A stretch of DNA of 64,000 nucleotides, from contig NZ_JAODMP010000008.1 of the NCBI RefSeq assembly GCF_025464835.1, positions 27,433-91,432 on the forward strand. Direction: 5' to 3'. Both the position numbers and the translations under genes were made by a program. The stretch's first letter is position 1, and every line of letters starts with the position of its first letter. This stretch comes from Mycetocola sp. Its GTDB lineage: Bacteria; Actinomycetota; Actinomycetes; Actinomycetales; Microbacteriaceae. Shown here one piece after another: positions 54,350 to 62,543 of the stretch. Under the pieces are notes generated by a model that was not told where the DNA came from, did no database searches, and saw only the letters and a list, made by a program, of their open reading frames with translations.

Positions 54350-55651
54350 TTACCAGGAACCCTGCAGAGCAGGGCGGTGCAGGTGCAGCAGGTCTTCGTA
54401 AGTCTGTCGTTCCGCCCCGAGGCGGCTCATTCCCTCAGCACAGAAGATGATCGGCGGGATGAGTGCGCCGTTGTAGTTGTTCGCCATCGTGTACGCGTAA
54501 GCACCGGTCATCGGCATCGCAAGCAGGTCCCCCCTCTGTGGCCGGGACAGTTTCACCTCGCCGACCAGCAGATCTCCTGACTCACACTGTCGTCCGACGA
54601 CGTCGCTGAGAACGGTTCTGGGTTCGGTCATCCGAGTTGCGATGACTGCGTCATAGCGCTGCCCGGTGAGCGCGATGTCGAGATTGTCCGCCATGCCTCC
54701 GTCGACCGCTACGAATGTTTTTGCTGTGCTTTTCACCGTGTTCACCGAGTAGAGCGTGATTCCGGCGCGGGCCACGATGGACCGGCCGGGTTCGATCATC
54801 AGTTTGGCGGATGCCGGCAGTAGTTCACGGGCGGCCGCCACGATGACATCGAGGTACTCTTCCACGCTCGGGGCGGTCTCGCCGTCGGTGTATGGGACGC
54901 CGAGGCCACCGCCGATGTCGTAGGTGGAGAAGGGTCCGAGTTCTGCCACGGACCGTACGGCACTGGCGAAGGGTGCGGAGTCGAGGATCTGCGATCCCAC
55001 GTGCACGTGAATCCCGTCCAGTCGCAGCAACGGGCTCGCATTCACCCGTTCGATGGCTTGTCGGAGCTGGTCGACCGGAAGCCCGAACTTCGAATCGTGG
55101 CCGCCCGTCGCCTGCGAGGCGTGGGTTTGGGTTTCAATCCCCGGGATCATCCGCAGGAGCACGCCCTGGCGTGTGGTGGCAAGCCTGTCGAGTCGGTCGA
55201 GGTCATCGAAATTGTCGACGACGATGCCGCGGATGCCGGCATCCAAGGCCATCTGGATTTCGGTGTCCGACTTCGAGTTCCCGTGCAGATAGATTCGGTC
55301 GGGGTCGACGCCTGCCGCCAGTGCCATGACCAGTTCACCGCCGCCGGCGACATCTACGCTGAGGCCCTCGGACTGGGCGATTGCATACATTGCGACACAG
55401 GGCAATGACTTGGACGCGAAGAGCACTTCGGAGTTCGGCCACCTGGCGCTCAAGCCATCGATGAATCGTCGGATCTGGCGTCGCAGGCCGATCTCATCGA
55501 CCAGATAGGCAGGGGTGCCGTACTGTGCTGCGAGTTCGCTCACGGGACAGCCACCGATGACGAGTTCGCCCTCCTCGGTGATGTCGGCTTCCTCGGGAAA
55601 TCTCTCGAGGAGCTGCGCCCTCGTGGAGTTCCCCTCCTGCTGAGCCGTCAT
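54350..55651 (-). CDS. lysA: Diaminopimelate decarboxylase-type PLP enzyme
   Basis: A 433-aa protein. ATG 55651 (GAGGAAA upstream) is chosen; the 640-codon track ORF continues antisense to pucR. Group IV decarboxylase fold: PLP-Lys in VLFASKSLPCVAM, HVHVGSQILDS, GGGLGVPY, MIEPGRSIVARAG, catalytic Cys/Glu in VGRQCESGDLL, and Tyr in GAYAYTMANNYN, all as in LysA. It would decarboxylate the D-centre of meso-DAP to give lysine. Its place at the head of a peptide-transporter/dipeptidase operon, away from thrA or argS, suggests a catabolic or salvage role or a related D-amino-acid substrate. Confidence 0.87.
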   Translation of the reverse strand: MTAQQEGNSTRAQLLERFPEEADITEEGELVIGGCPVSELAAQYGTPAYLVDEIGLRRQIRRFIDGLSARWPNSEVLFASKSLPCVAMYAIAQSEGLSVDVAGGGELVMALAAGVDPDRIYLHGNSKSDTEIQMALDAGIRGIVVDNFDDLDRLDRLATTRQGVLLRMIPGIETQTHASQATGGHDSKFGLPVDQLRQAIERVNASPLLRLDGIHVHVGSQILDSAPFASAVRSVAELGPFSTYDIGGGLGVPYTDGETAPSVEEYLDVIVAAARELLPASAKLMIEPGRSIVARAGITLYSVNTVKSTAKTFVAVDGGMADNLDIALTGQRYDAVIATRMTEPRTVLSDVVGRQCESGDLLVGEVKLSRPQRGDLLAMPMTGAYAYTMANNYNGALIPPIIFCAEGMSRLGAERQTYEDLLHLHRPALQGSW

Positions 55652-55796
55652 AGGTTTCCTCACTGTGGTGCGCGACACGCTCGCGCCTGAGAACATCATC
55701 CTTCGAATGCCGACCGAGGGCGTTAGCCGAGGCGCTAAGCTTCGGCTCAGACCCTTGGCCGATCCGCCAATCCGCACCCGACGAGCGAGGATGCCC

Positions 55797-57392
55797 ATGG
55801 ACCCCGTAATCCGACCCCTGACCGTCGGCGGACTCATCGACACGCTCGGGAGCCAGCTGCTCTGGTCGGCCGCTGGTACGACCGGTCTCCACCGACCGGT
55901 GTCGATACCGATCATGTACGACCCGCTCGAGGAGATACCGGACGTCCCTGGCGGCATCCTGTTGCTCATCGGGCTGGAACCGGGCTCAGCGGACTTCGAT
56001 CGCGTGACCAGGGAAGCGGGGCTGCGCGGTCTCAGCGCGATCATCTTCAAACGGCGCGGGGCAGACGCCGAGACAAGGGCCGGGCTCGACGCCGACGCGG
56101 GTGTCGCGAAGCTGACGGTCGTCGACGATGTCCCGTGGAGCCATGTCGGAAACCTGATCGCTGCGGCGATGAGGAGCCGCTCGATGTCGGGAGAGGCGGA
56201 CAACGGTGCGGGCAGCGACCTGTTCGTTCTCGCGAACGCGGTTGCCACGGCGCTGGGGGGTTCTGCCGCCATTGAGGACTCGGATCGGAACGTCCTTGCC
56301 TACTCGACGCTCGAGCATCATCCCATGGACGAGTTGAGGAGGAACGGGATCCTGGCCCGGCAGGTCCCCGACCTGCCCAAACATAACAAGCAATACCGCG
56401 AAGTGATGCTCACCGAAGGGGTCGTGCATTTTCCACTTGACCCCTCCGATGGGGAGCTGCCACGCTGCGCCGCCGCCATTCGGGCCGGCAAAGAGGAGCT
56501 GGGCTCGATCTGGGTGATCGAAGACGGAGGACCGGTGAGCCGCGACGCCGAAGTAGTGCTGCTCGAAGCCACGCGTCTCGCTGCCGTGCAGATGCTCTAT
56601 GCGCGCGATTCGGTCAATGTCGAGCGCCAGGTACGAGCGGAATGGCTGCGGTCTGTTCTCGACGGCTCGGGAATCGCGTCAAGCACAGCTGGGCGGTTCG
56701 GGATCGCGCCGGACACTTCCGCCCTGGTTGTCGCCTTCATGTTCGCCGCCGATGCGGCGTCGGCCGAATCGCCGGTGCAGCCGTTGGTACGCCAGCTGGT
56801 CACAGCTCTTGAACAGTATTTCGGCGTTCTGCGCGCGAACGTGTCTTGCACCTCCATCGGGCCGATTGCCTACCTGCTGTTGCCCTCCGTCCGCGATGTC
56901 GCCTCTGCGACCCGGCTTGTAGAGGGCGCGGCCTCCACAGTCAAGACCCGTCTCGGCCGTGAGGTGTTCGCCGCCATCAGCTCGCCAGCGGCTGGAGCTG
57001 CCGACATCGCCGTCCAGAGGCACGAGGTCGACGAGGTGCTTTCCGTCCTCTCCAACGATCGGCGGTTGCCGCACATCTCAACTGCCGCCCAGATCCATTC
57101 ACAGGTATTTTTGATGCATCTCGCCCGGGAACTCGGGGACACACCAACGTTTCGGCATCCCGGAGTGCGAGCGTTGATCGAGCACGACAGCACACGGCGC
57201 ACCGCCTACCGAGCGAGCCTATGCGCCTGGTTCTCCGCGATGGGCGACGTCGGCGCCGCCGCCCGGGAACTCACCGTGCACCCGAACACGTTGCGATACC
57301 GAATCAGGCGCGCCGAATCACTCTTCGGTCTCCGACTGGACAACCCGGACGAGCAGTTGGCCGTCTGGCTCCAGCTGCGCCTGTCGGGCTGA
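55797..57392 (+). CDS. PucR-family transcriptional regulator
   Basis: A 531-aa protein. ATG 55797 has GAGG 6 nt upstream. Residues about 10-130 form the PucR N-terminal ligand domain (RPLTVGGLIDTLG, PGGILLLIGLEPG); a GGDEF-like linker domain follows; the C-terminal HTH_30 is AAARELTVHPNTLRYRIRRAESLFGLRL. Divergent from the lysA-ABC-dipeptidase operon with a 145-bp shared control region, so it is the likely pathway activator, responding to an imported peptide or amino acid. Confidence 0.9.
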   Translation: MDPVIRPLTVGGLIDTLGSQLLWSAAGTTGLHRPVSIPIMYDPLEEIPDVPGGILLLIGLEPGSADFDRVTREAGLRGLSAIIFKRRGADAETRAGLDADAGVAKLTVVDDVPWSHVGNLIAAAMRSRSMSGEADNGAGSDLFVLANAVATALGGSAAIEDSDRNVLAYSTLEHHPMDELRRNGILARQVPDLPKHNKQYREVMLTEGVVHFPLDPSDGELPRCAAAIRAGKEELGSIWVIEDGGPVSRDAEVVLLEATRLAAVQMLYARDSVNVERQVRAEWLRSVLDGSGIASSTAGRFGIAPDTSALVVAFMFAADAASAESPVQPLVRQLVTALEQYFGVLRANVSCTSIGPIAYLLLPSVRDVASATRLVEGAASTVKTRLGREVFAAISSPAAGAADIAVQRHEVDEVLSVLSNDRRLPHISTAAQIHSQVFLMHLARELGDTPTFRHPGVRALIEHDSTRRTAYRASLCAWFSAMGDVGAAARELTVHPNTLRYRIRRAESLFGLRLDNPDEQLAVWLQLRLSG

Positions 57393-57399
57393 CCCGGGA

Positions 57400-57765
57400 G
57401 GCGGCGCCGACTCGCGGCGAGCGCACGTGCAGAGCGGATCGGCGCCCGCGTGCCGATCATGTCGATGTCGGCATGAGGCCGATCGCGACCGTGGCGACAC
57501 CCATGATCGTCAGGGTGATCACGAGGGTCTTCTTGCGCTCGATCCGGTCGCCGATGTGGCTGAAGATGATGCCGATGACGGGGCGGATCAGGAACGCGAG
57601 CGCGAGCATCTGGCTTCCGACGGGGTCACCTGACGGCACGAACAGGGGGCCGAAGGCGAGAGCCGACATGGTGCGTCGAGGACGTCGTCGTACCCCTCGA
57701 CGGCACTGCCGACAGCGCTGCCGACAGCGCTGCCGAAGAGTGCGCCCCGACGGGTCGGCCCGTCG
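57400..57765 (-). pseudogene. MHS-family MFS transporter, N-terminal fragment with frameshifts
   Basis: Minus-strand pieces match the first membrane helices of metabolite:H+ symporters: GSAVEGYDDVLD (for SAVEWYDFFLYG), then after a one-base loss SALAFGPLFVPSGDPVG and HIGDRIERKKTLVITLTIMG. After GLMPTST a stop occurs; one indel restores TIGTRAPI (for TIGIWAPI), then nothing recognisable before the pucR end. The first helix region contains an expanded 12-bp tandem repeat. Roughly the first 100 of about 440 residues survive. Confidence 0.8.
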
Positions 57766-57766
57766 A

Positions 57767-58290
57767 TCAGTTGGAATTGTCCACCGGGGCGGGAGCCTCC
57801 GGGAGCGTGGCCATGAAAAAGGACCTGTCGTCCTTGCAGGGTAATTCTCTGAGGTCCGCCGACGCGGCGCCGGAGAGGAAGGAAACATCGGTGCCGATGA
57901 GCAACAGCCGGGCACCGCGGTCGCGGTAGAAAGCTGTCTGATCGGCGTCCGCGCAGTGGATGCCGACCTGGCGTCCAGCCGCGAGGGCAGTCTCGAAGAT
58001 GCGGGATACGACATCCGTGTGTTCGGTGCTGCCGATAGCGGCACCGAGGCTTGCGGCGAGATCGGCCGGGCCGATCAGGATGACGTCGATGCCGTCGATG
58101 CCGTCGATGCCGTCGATCTCGTCGGCGGCGTCGAGGCCGGCGGGTTTCGACCATGGCGACGATGACGAGCTCGTCGTTGGCGTCGAAACATCCGCTTCGG
58201 TGCGGTGGGTGGCGACCCGCACGTAGCTGACGCCGGCGGATGCCGCCCGTTTGAGGTCGGAGATCGTGCCGACGCCCGGGGCAGCGTCGC
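57767..58290 (-). pseudogene. Fused remnants of two aldolases (MhpE/DmpG-like and HpcH/HpaI-like)
   Basis: Minus strand: GVGTISDLKRAASAGV and SYVRVATHRTEADVS (58181-58275) match 4-hydroxy-2-oxovalerate aldolase. The next bases change frame to FDANDELVIVAMVETR and return to AGLDAADEIDGIDG, IDVILIGPADLAASLG and ARLLLIGTDVSFLSGAA, which match the HpcH/HpaI aldolase family. A deletion thus joined two same-strand genes, followed by at least two frameshifts and a 9-bp repeat expansion. The ORF at 57767-58312 is open only in part of this chimera. No full domain is intact. Confidence 0.8.
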
Positions 58291-58345
58291 GATGCGATCG
58301 AGGCGTTCTCAAGTGGGCGCATTTGCGGCTGAGTTCTTTCCCCGC

Positions 58346-58351
58346 TATTCA
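58346..58351 (+). promoter_or_regulatory. -10 element of the IclR gene (leaderless)
   Basis: TATTCA (58346-58351) is 6 nt from the ATG at 58358, placing the transcription start at the start codon. No Shine-Dalgarno is visible. Confidence 0.4.
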
Positions 58352-58357
58352 TAAGGC

Positions 58358-59122
58358 ATGGCCCGACTCACCCCCGCCGTGTTGCGCACTCTCGACATCC
58401 TCGAGTTGTTCCTCAATGACAGCAAACCGCTCAGCGCACCGGACGTGGTTCGAAAGACCGGGCTTCCCCGTACGTCTGTCCACGAACTCCTGGCGACCCT
58501 CGTCGCCAGGGAGTACCTGCAGAAGGACGAGATCACCGGCACCTACCGACTGGGGGTACGGCTTCTCCAGCTCGGCAACGCCTACTCGGCACGGTTCGAC
58601 ATGCTCTCAACGGCCAACGACGTCGCGCGCGAGCTCGCCGCATCGAGCGGCGAGACCGTCAGCGTCGCCCTGCTCGAGGGAGGCGACGTGTTCTACCTGG
58701 CGAAAATCGAGAGCCGCGACAACCTCCGACTGCCCTCCAGCATCGGCCAGCGACTGCCGGCCACTGTCACCGGCCTCGGCAAGGCCCTGCTCGCCTACGC
58801 GTCGCCGCAGTCGCTGGCTGCCCGCTTGCCTGACCCCGAGAATCTGCCGCGGATGACCGAGCACAGCATCGGCACCCTCGCGGAACTGGAAGCGGAACTC
58901 GCCCGCATCCGGAAGCGGGGAGTCGCTTTCGAGAACGAGGAATCGACACCGCACATCCGCTGTGCCGCGGCCCCGGTCCGGGATGGCGGAGGAGCCGTTG
59001 TGGCCGCGATCAGCATTTCCGTGTCGACGGCGCGGTGGGCACAACATCCCGAGGATCACTGGGTGGACCTCGTCACGGCCGGCGCCGCACGCTTCTCTGC
59101 GCTGCTGGGCTTTCCGGCGTGA
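58358..59122 (+). CDS. IclR-family transcriptional regulator
   Basis: A 254-aa protein. N-terminal winged HTH (VLRTLDILELF, SAPDVVRKTGLPRTSVHELLATL) and C-terminal effector domain with GQRLPATVTGLGKALLAYA and GVAFENEESTPHIRCAAAPVRD. The reading frame is intact. IclR proteins commonly control divergent operons for aromatic or oxo-acid catabolism. Here the divergent side holds only aldolase and transporter fragments, so the regulator may have lost its local target. Confidence 0.92.
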   Translation: MARLTPAVLRTLDILELFLNDSKPLSAPDVVRKTGLPRTSVHELLATLVAREYLQKDEITGTYRLGVRLLQLGNAYSARFDMLSTANDVARELAASSGETVSVALLEGGDVFYLAKIESRDNLRLPSSIGQRLPATVTGLGKALLAYASPQSLAARLPDPENLPRMTEHSIGTLAELEAELARIRKRGVAFENEESTPHIRCAAAPVRDGGGAVVAAISISVSTARWAQHPEDHWVDLVTAGAARFSALLGFPA

Positions 59123-59126
59123 GCAC

Positions 59127-59174
59127 GCTCAACGGGAGCCGGGCATCGAGGCTGAGCGATTCTTCCTGTTGAGC
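59127..59174. repeat. 48-bp inverted-repeat element (family B, copy 2)
   Basis: Arms GCTCAACGGGA (59127-59137) and TCCTGTTGAGC (59164-59174) match at 10 of 11 positions, as in the copy at 9887-9934, with the same total length and a different centre. It lies between iclR and trhO. A partial arm GTCCCGTTGCGC follows at about 59195. Confidence 0.6.
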
Positions 59175-59246
59175 GCTCCAGGGACCCGGATCGTCCCGTT
59201 GCGCGCATCCGGCGGCTGCCCAGCGAACGGCAGCTAAAATCGACCC

Positions 59247-60152
59247 GTGGCCATTTCGAAGATCCTCCTCTACTACGTCTTCACGCCACTCGCCGACCCT
59301 GACGCGGTCAGGCTCTGGCAGAGAGACCTCGCGGAATCTCTGAACCTGCGCGGGCGCATCCTGCTCTCGAAGGACGGGCTCAACGGCACAATCGGTGGTG
59401 AGCTCACGGCGGTCAAGAAATACCTGCGGAAGACTCGGGAGTACCCGGCGTTCAAGAACCTCGACGTCAAGTGGTCAGAGGGCACCGGTCTCGACGAGGG
59501 CGGTGCGAGCCTCGACTTTCCGCGGCTCGTGGTCAAGGTACGCGACGAGATCGTCTCATTCGGAGCCCCGGGTGAACTCGAGGTCAACGCGAACGGCGTC
59601 GTGGGCGGCGGTACGAAGCTGCAGCCGAGTGAACTGCACGACCTCGTAGCCGAACGCGGCGATGACGTTGTCTTTTTCGACGGCCGCAATTCCTTCGAGG
59701 CGGAGATCGGTCGTTTCAAGGATGCGATCGTCCCCGACGTGTCGAACACCCGCGAGTTCGTGGCGGAACTGGACAGCGGCAAATACGACCACCTCAAGGA
59801 CAAGCCGGTCGTCACCTACTGCACCGGCGGCATCCGCTGCGAAGTCCTGTCCGGGCTGATGAAGAGCCGTGGCTTCGGCGAGGTGTATCAGCTCGACGGT
59901 GGGGTCGTCCGCTACGGCGAGACCTATGGCGACGACGGCCTGTGGGAAGGCTCGCTTTACGTGTTCGACAACCGGATGTCGATGGACTTCTCCGACCATG
60001 CGGCGGTGGTCGGGTCGTGCGCCTTCTGTGGTGCGGCGTCACGTCACATGCAAAACTGCGCGGACCCCTCCTGCCGAACCCAGCTGGTTCTCTGCGCCGA
60101 GCACGCGGCCGCGGCGCCCCGATGTGAGACGCACGCGGCTCTCGCGGGCTAA
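59247..60152 (+). CDS. trhO: tRNA uridine-34 hydroxylase (rhodanese-like)
   Basis: A 301-aa protein with GTG start. It has an N-terminal acylphosphatase-like domain ([39 protein letters not shown]) and a rhodanese domain with catalytic Cys in [23 protein letters not shown]. The C-terminal Cys/His-rich tail ([22 protein letters not shown]) could bind zinc. TrhO (YceA) makes 5-hydroxyuridine at the tRNA wobble position using oxygen. Its end overlaps the convergent acidic-protein gene by 4 bp. Confidence 0.93.
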   Translation: MAISKILLYYVFTPLADPDAVRLWQRDLAESLNLRGRILLSKDGLNGTIGGELTAVKKYLRKTREYPAFKNLDVKWSEGTGLDEGGASLDFPRLVVKVRDEIVSFGAPGELEVNANGVVGGGTKLQPSELHDLVAERGDDVVFFDGRNSFEAEIGRFKDAIVPDVSNTREFVAELDSGKYDHLKDKPVVTYCTGGIRCEVLSGLMKSRGFGEVYQLDGGVVRYGETYGDDGLWEGSLYVFDNRMSMDFSDHAAVVGSCAFCGAASRHMQNCADPSCRTQLVLCAEHAAAAPRCETHAALAG

Positions 60153-60400
60153 CCGTCGGTGCGACCGTCGATCTGGTCGTTGAGAATCTCGTCCGCCGCA
60201 TCCGGATCGGCGTCGTCGGTGTTGTAGTGCTCCTTGAGCACCTCGTTGTCACCCTCATAGTCCTGGGCGCGCAGCTCAGGAGAGGAGACGATGTCTTCGC
60301 TGAATCCCTGGTCGACGAACTGCGCGTCGACGACTTCGGGTGTCGCGGCGAGGCCGTCCGGCAGGGCGTTCTTCGGTGAGCCGTTCTCGATGTCACTCAT
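60149..60400 (-). CDS. Small acidic hypothetical protein (83 aa)
   Basis: ATG 60400 has AGAGGAA 8 nt upstream; the track ORF extends another 68 codons into debris. The sequence is hydrophilic and strongly acidic ([32 protein letters not shown]), without membrane segments or a recognised domain, and likely partly disordered. Codon use is normal. No function can be proposed. Confidence 0.65.
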   Translation of the reverse strand: MSDIENGSPKNALPDGLAATPEVVDAQFVDQGFSEDIVSSPELRAQDYEGDNEVLKEHYNTDDADPDAADEILNDQIDGRTDG

Positions 60401-60483
60401 GGGATGTTCCTCTCGTTGCGTTGCCTTCGACGCTAGGCGGGTCGGCGTGATGGCGGCAAGGGCCTTGCGCTGCGGCGCACGTC

Positions 60484-60536
60484 TTGCAGGAGAACGAACG
60501 CTTTGCAGGACCAAACTCGAGAAATCATCCTGCAAA
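60484..60536. repeat. TTTGCAGGA inverted/direct repeat cluster
   Basis: TTGCAGGA (60484-60491), TTTGCAGGA (60502-60510) and its reverse complement TCCTGCAAA (60528-60536) lie in 53 bp. The latter two form a 35-bp element with 9-bp perfect arms. It is in the non-coding stretch 60401-60689, where no gene is seen; position and architecture resemble families A and B. Confidence 0.5.
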
Positions 60537-60644
60537 CCGTGCGATCTCCTCGAAACCGTGCCATCCATCAGCGCCGCCACCTCTGCACCCGCCTGCGCCG
60601 ACATCCGCGCCGCTTCGATCGCCCGCGGTTTGGATGATCGTGCC

Positions 60645-60770
60645 GTCGAGGATCTCCATGAACGCCGTCGCTGCCACGAGAAGGGCGAGCGGTCGGTTGA
60701 GGGTGGTCCCTGATTTCGACGGGCTCAGTCCACGGAGCGGGGGCATTTCCCCGTTCTGCCCTCGCGCCAC
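60645..60770 (-). pseudogene. DHA2-family MFS transporter, N-terminal remnant
   Basis: The minus-strand ORF from 60770 contains NRPLALLVAATAFMEILDGTIIQTA, the TM1 motif of DHA2 exporters, then loses similarity within a few codons (GDRSGADVGAG). The remaining 400 or more residues are absent. It is a 5' gene stub upstream of which acuI starts divergently. Confidence 0.7.
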
Positions 60771-60785
60771 CCCTAGGCTGGTCGC

Positions 60786-61796
60786 ATGACGACGACGTTC
60801 CAGGCCTGGTGGGTTTCGAAGCAGGCGGATGCCTCAGGAGCCGCCACGCAGACGGCATCCCTTCGCGAACTCGCCGACGGCGATCTGATCGCCGGTGACA
60901 CCGTCATCGCGGTCGAGTATTCGAGCATCAACTACAAGGATGCACTCGCGCTGTGCGGTCGACCTGGCGTGGTGAGGAACTGGCCCCTCATCCCGGGCAT
61001 CGACCTCGTTGGAACCGTGGAATCCTCCGATTCGATGGATTGGGCGCCCGGCGACACGGTTGTCCTGAACGGCGCCGGGCTCGGTGAGAGCGCCCATGGC
61101 GGGCTGGCGCAGCGTGCCCGGGTGGACGGCTCCGCACTGGTCCGCGTCCCTGAGGCTCTCGGCTCGCTTCGTTCTGCCGCCGTCGGAACAGCGGGCTTCA
61201 CGGCAATGTTGTCGGTGCTCGCTGTCGAGCGCCACGGTGTCACGCCAGGAGACGGACCCGTACTTGTCACCGGTGCGGCCGGGGGCGTCGGTTCGGTCGC
61301 CGTTGCGCTTCTCGCCGGGCTGGGCTTCACCGTGGTGGCGTCGACCGGACGCGCGGAAAAGGAAGCGGCGTATCTGACGACGCTCGGTGCCGCGGAGATC
61401 CTCGACCGGGCCGGCCTCTCAGAGCCGGGGAAACCCATGCAGTCACAGCGCTACGCTGCCGTCGTCGACGCGGTGGGGAGCCACACCCTGGTCAATGCGA
61501 TCGCTCAGCTGAACTCCGGCGGAGTGGCGACCACGTGCGGACTCGCCCAGGGTGCCGACCTGCCGGGTAGCGTCCTGCCGTTCATCCTCCGCGGCGTCAG
61601 CCTCGCCGGAATCAACTCGGTCGACGCCTCCCTCGCGCGGAGGCAGGAAGCGTGGGCTCGGCTCGAGCGCGATCTGGACGTCGACCTGCTCGACGGGATG
61701 ACCGACGTGGTCCCTCTCGCCACGGCGAAGGAGAACGCCGAGCGGCTCCTGGCCGGCGAGGTTCGCGGGAGGACGGTCGTCGACGTCAACGCCTGA
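60786..61796 (+). CDS. acuI: Acrylyl-CoA reductase AcuI / YhdH-type MDR oxidoreductase
   Basis: A 336-aa zinc-free medium-chain dehydrogenase/reductase. VEYSSINYKDALALCGRPGVVRNWPLIPGIDLVG is the YhdH/AcuI signature; the NADPH-binding motif is VTGAAGGVGSVAVALL; SVDASLARRQEAWARL matches the C-terminal part. It reduces acryloyl-CoA to propionyl-CoA with NADPH, protecting against reactive acrylate. The propionyl-CoA would feed the prp genes 20 kb away (inference). Monocistronic. Confidence 0.9.
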   Translation: MTTTFQAWWVSKQADASGAATQTASLRELADGDLIAGDTVIAVEYSSINYKDALALCGRPGVVRNWPLIPGIDLVGTVESSDSMDWAPGDTVVLNGAGLGESAHGGLAQRARVDGSALVRVPEALGSLRSAAVGTAGFTAMLSVLAVERHGVTPGDGPVLVTGAAGGVGSVAVALLAGLGFTVVASTGRAEKEAAYLTTLGAAEILDRAGLSEPGKPMQSQRYAAVVDAVGSHTLVNAIAQLNSGGVATTCGLAQGADLPGSVLPFILRGVSLAGINSVDASLARRQEAWARLERDLDVDLLDGMTDVVPLATAKENAERLLAGEVRGRTVVDVNA

Positions 61797-61842
61797 GCCG
61801 GGCCGCCCGCGGAGGCACAGCGAGCAGCCGGGGCCCGGCTCA
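61794..61842. terminator. Inverted repeat between convergent acuI and the Lys-tail gene
   Basis: TGAGCCGGGCC (61794-61804) and GGCCCGGCTCA (61832-61842) are 11-bp perfect arms 27 bp apart. Each arm contains the stop codon of one of the convergent genes. It could end transcription from both sides, although no U-tract is present. Confidence 0.5.
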
Positions 61843-62463
61843 GACCGCGTCTGTGGGTGTGCTGTCCTCTGTCGCAGGAGTTGTCTTCGGGGTCTTCGCC
61901 GCCTTCGGGCGGCGAGCGGGAGCCCGTGTCTTTGCCGCAGCCGCTGCCGTTTTCGGCGTGACGATGGCCGATCCGTCGACGGTGATGTCTGCGGGCGCTG
62001 AATCGACTCCGGCGGCTGGCGCATCGGCATCCGTCTTGGGAGCCACCACACGCTTGGGCTTCGGCGTGACCTGCGGCGTCGTCTTGCGGGCGCGCGGCGA
62101 CTTCTTCACCGGCTTCGCGTCGAGTTGCAGCTTGGATACGAGCTCCATGCCGTGTTTGGTGGTGATGATCAGGCGAGAGAATTCCTCGTCGGCTGTATCG
62201 ATGACGACCGACGGTTTCGTGCCCTTGAGCACGAGGAAGTCCTTGCCGCCGTGGAACTTCCACTGCCCAACCGCGAGGGTGAGAGGAATGGCTGTCCCTG
62301 GCGCACGGATGCCACGCACCCAGATCCACGGATCATCCGTCAGAGTGGCTGAGCGGATCGACGAGCGCGGTACCACGATGTTCTCCCGGCGCAGCGAAAG
62401 CGTCTTCTCAGCGGTCGACAAAATGACTTCAAGACGATCGGAGTGCAACAGGAGTCGAGCCAT
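61840..62463 (-). CDS. Hypothetical protein with beta-rich domain and lysine-rich tail
   Basis: A 207-aa protein. Residues 1-115 look like a compact beta-strand domain (LLLHSDRLEVILSTAEKTLSL; SATLTDDPWIWVRGIRAPG; WKFHGGKDFLVLKG). Similar PH-like proteins of unknown role are common in actinobacteria. Residues 115-207 are a Lys/Ala/Pro/Thr tail (KKSPRARKTTPQVTPKPKR, AKTRAPARRPKAAKTPKTT) like histone H1 or HupB tails. This hints at nucleic-acid binding, which is inference. It is convergent with acuI and 80 bp downstream of kdgK in the same orientation. Confidence 0.75.
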   Translation of the reverse strand: MARLLLHSDRLEVILSTAEKTLSLRRENIVVPRSSIRSATLTDDPWIWVRGIRAPGTAIPLTLAVGQWKFHGGKDFLVLKGTKPSVVIDTADEEFSRLIITTKHGMELVSKLQLDAKPVKKSPRARKTTPQVTPKPKRVVAPKTDADAPAAGVDSAPADITVDGSAIVTPKTAAAAAKTRAPARRPKAAKTPKTTPATEDSTPTDAV

Positions 62464-62543
62464 GCCCCTAGTCTGCCCGTGACCTGCGACAATTCCCGTC
62501 GTGAAACCTCACAAAGAGATAACGTCCAGCTTGTTGGTGGTTC

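Noticed and set aside
55652-56272. 5' extension of the lysA ORF to 640 codons
   Set aside because: It runs antisense through the pucR gene; the real start at 55651 has a good Shine-Dalgarno and matches LysA length.
58083-58120. Possible CRISPR-like array (repeated 9-bp units)
   Set aside because: Units are contiguous without spacers and far too short; it is a slippage repeat. No CRISPR array or cas gene is visible anywhere.
57767-58312. 181-codon ORF as a functional aldolase
   Set aside because: It contains an out-of-frame stretch between two in-frame halves of different aldolase families and lacks a complete barrel, so it is treated as a pseudogene.
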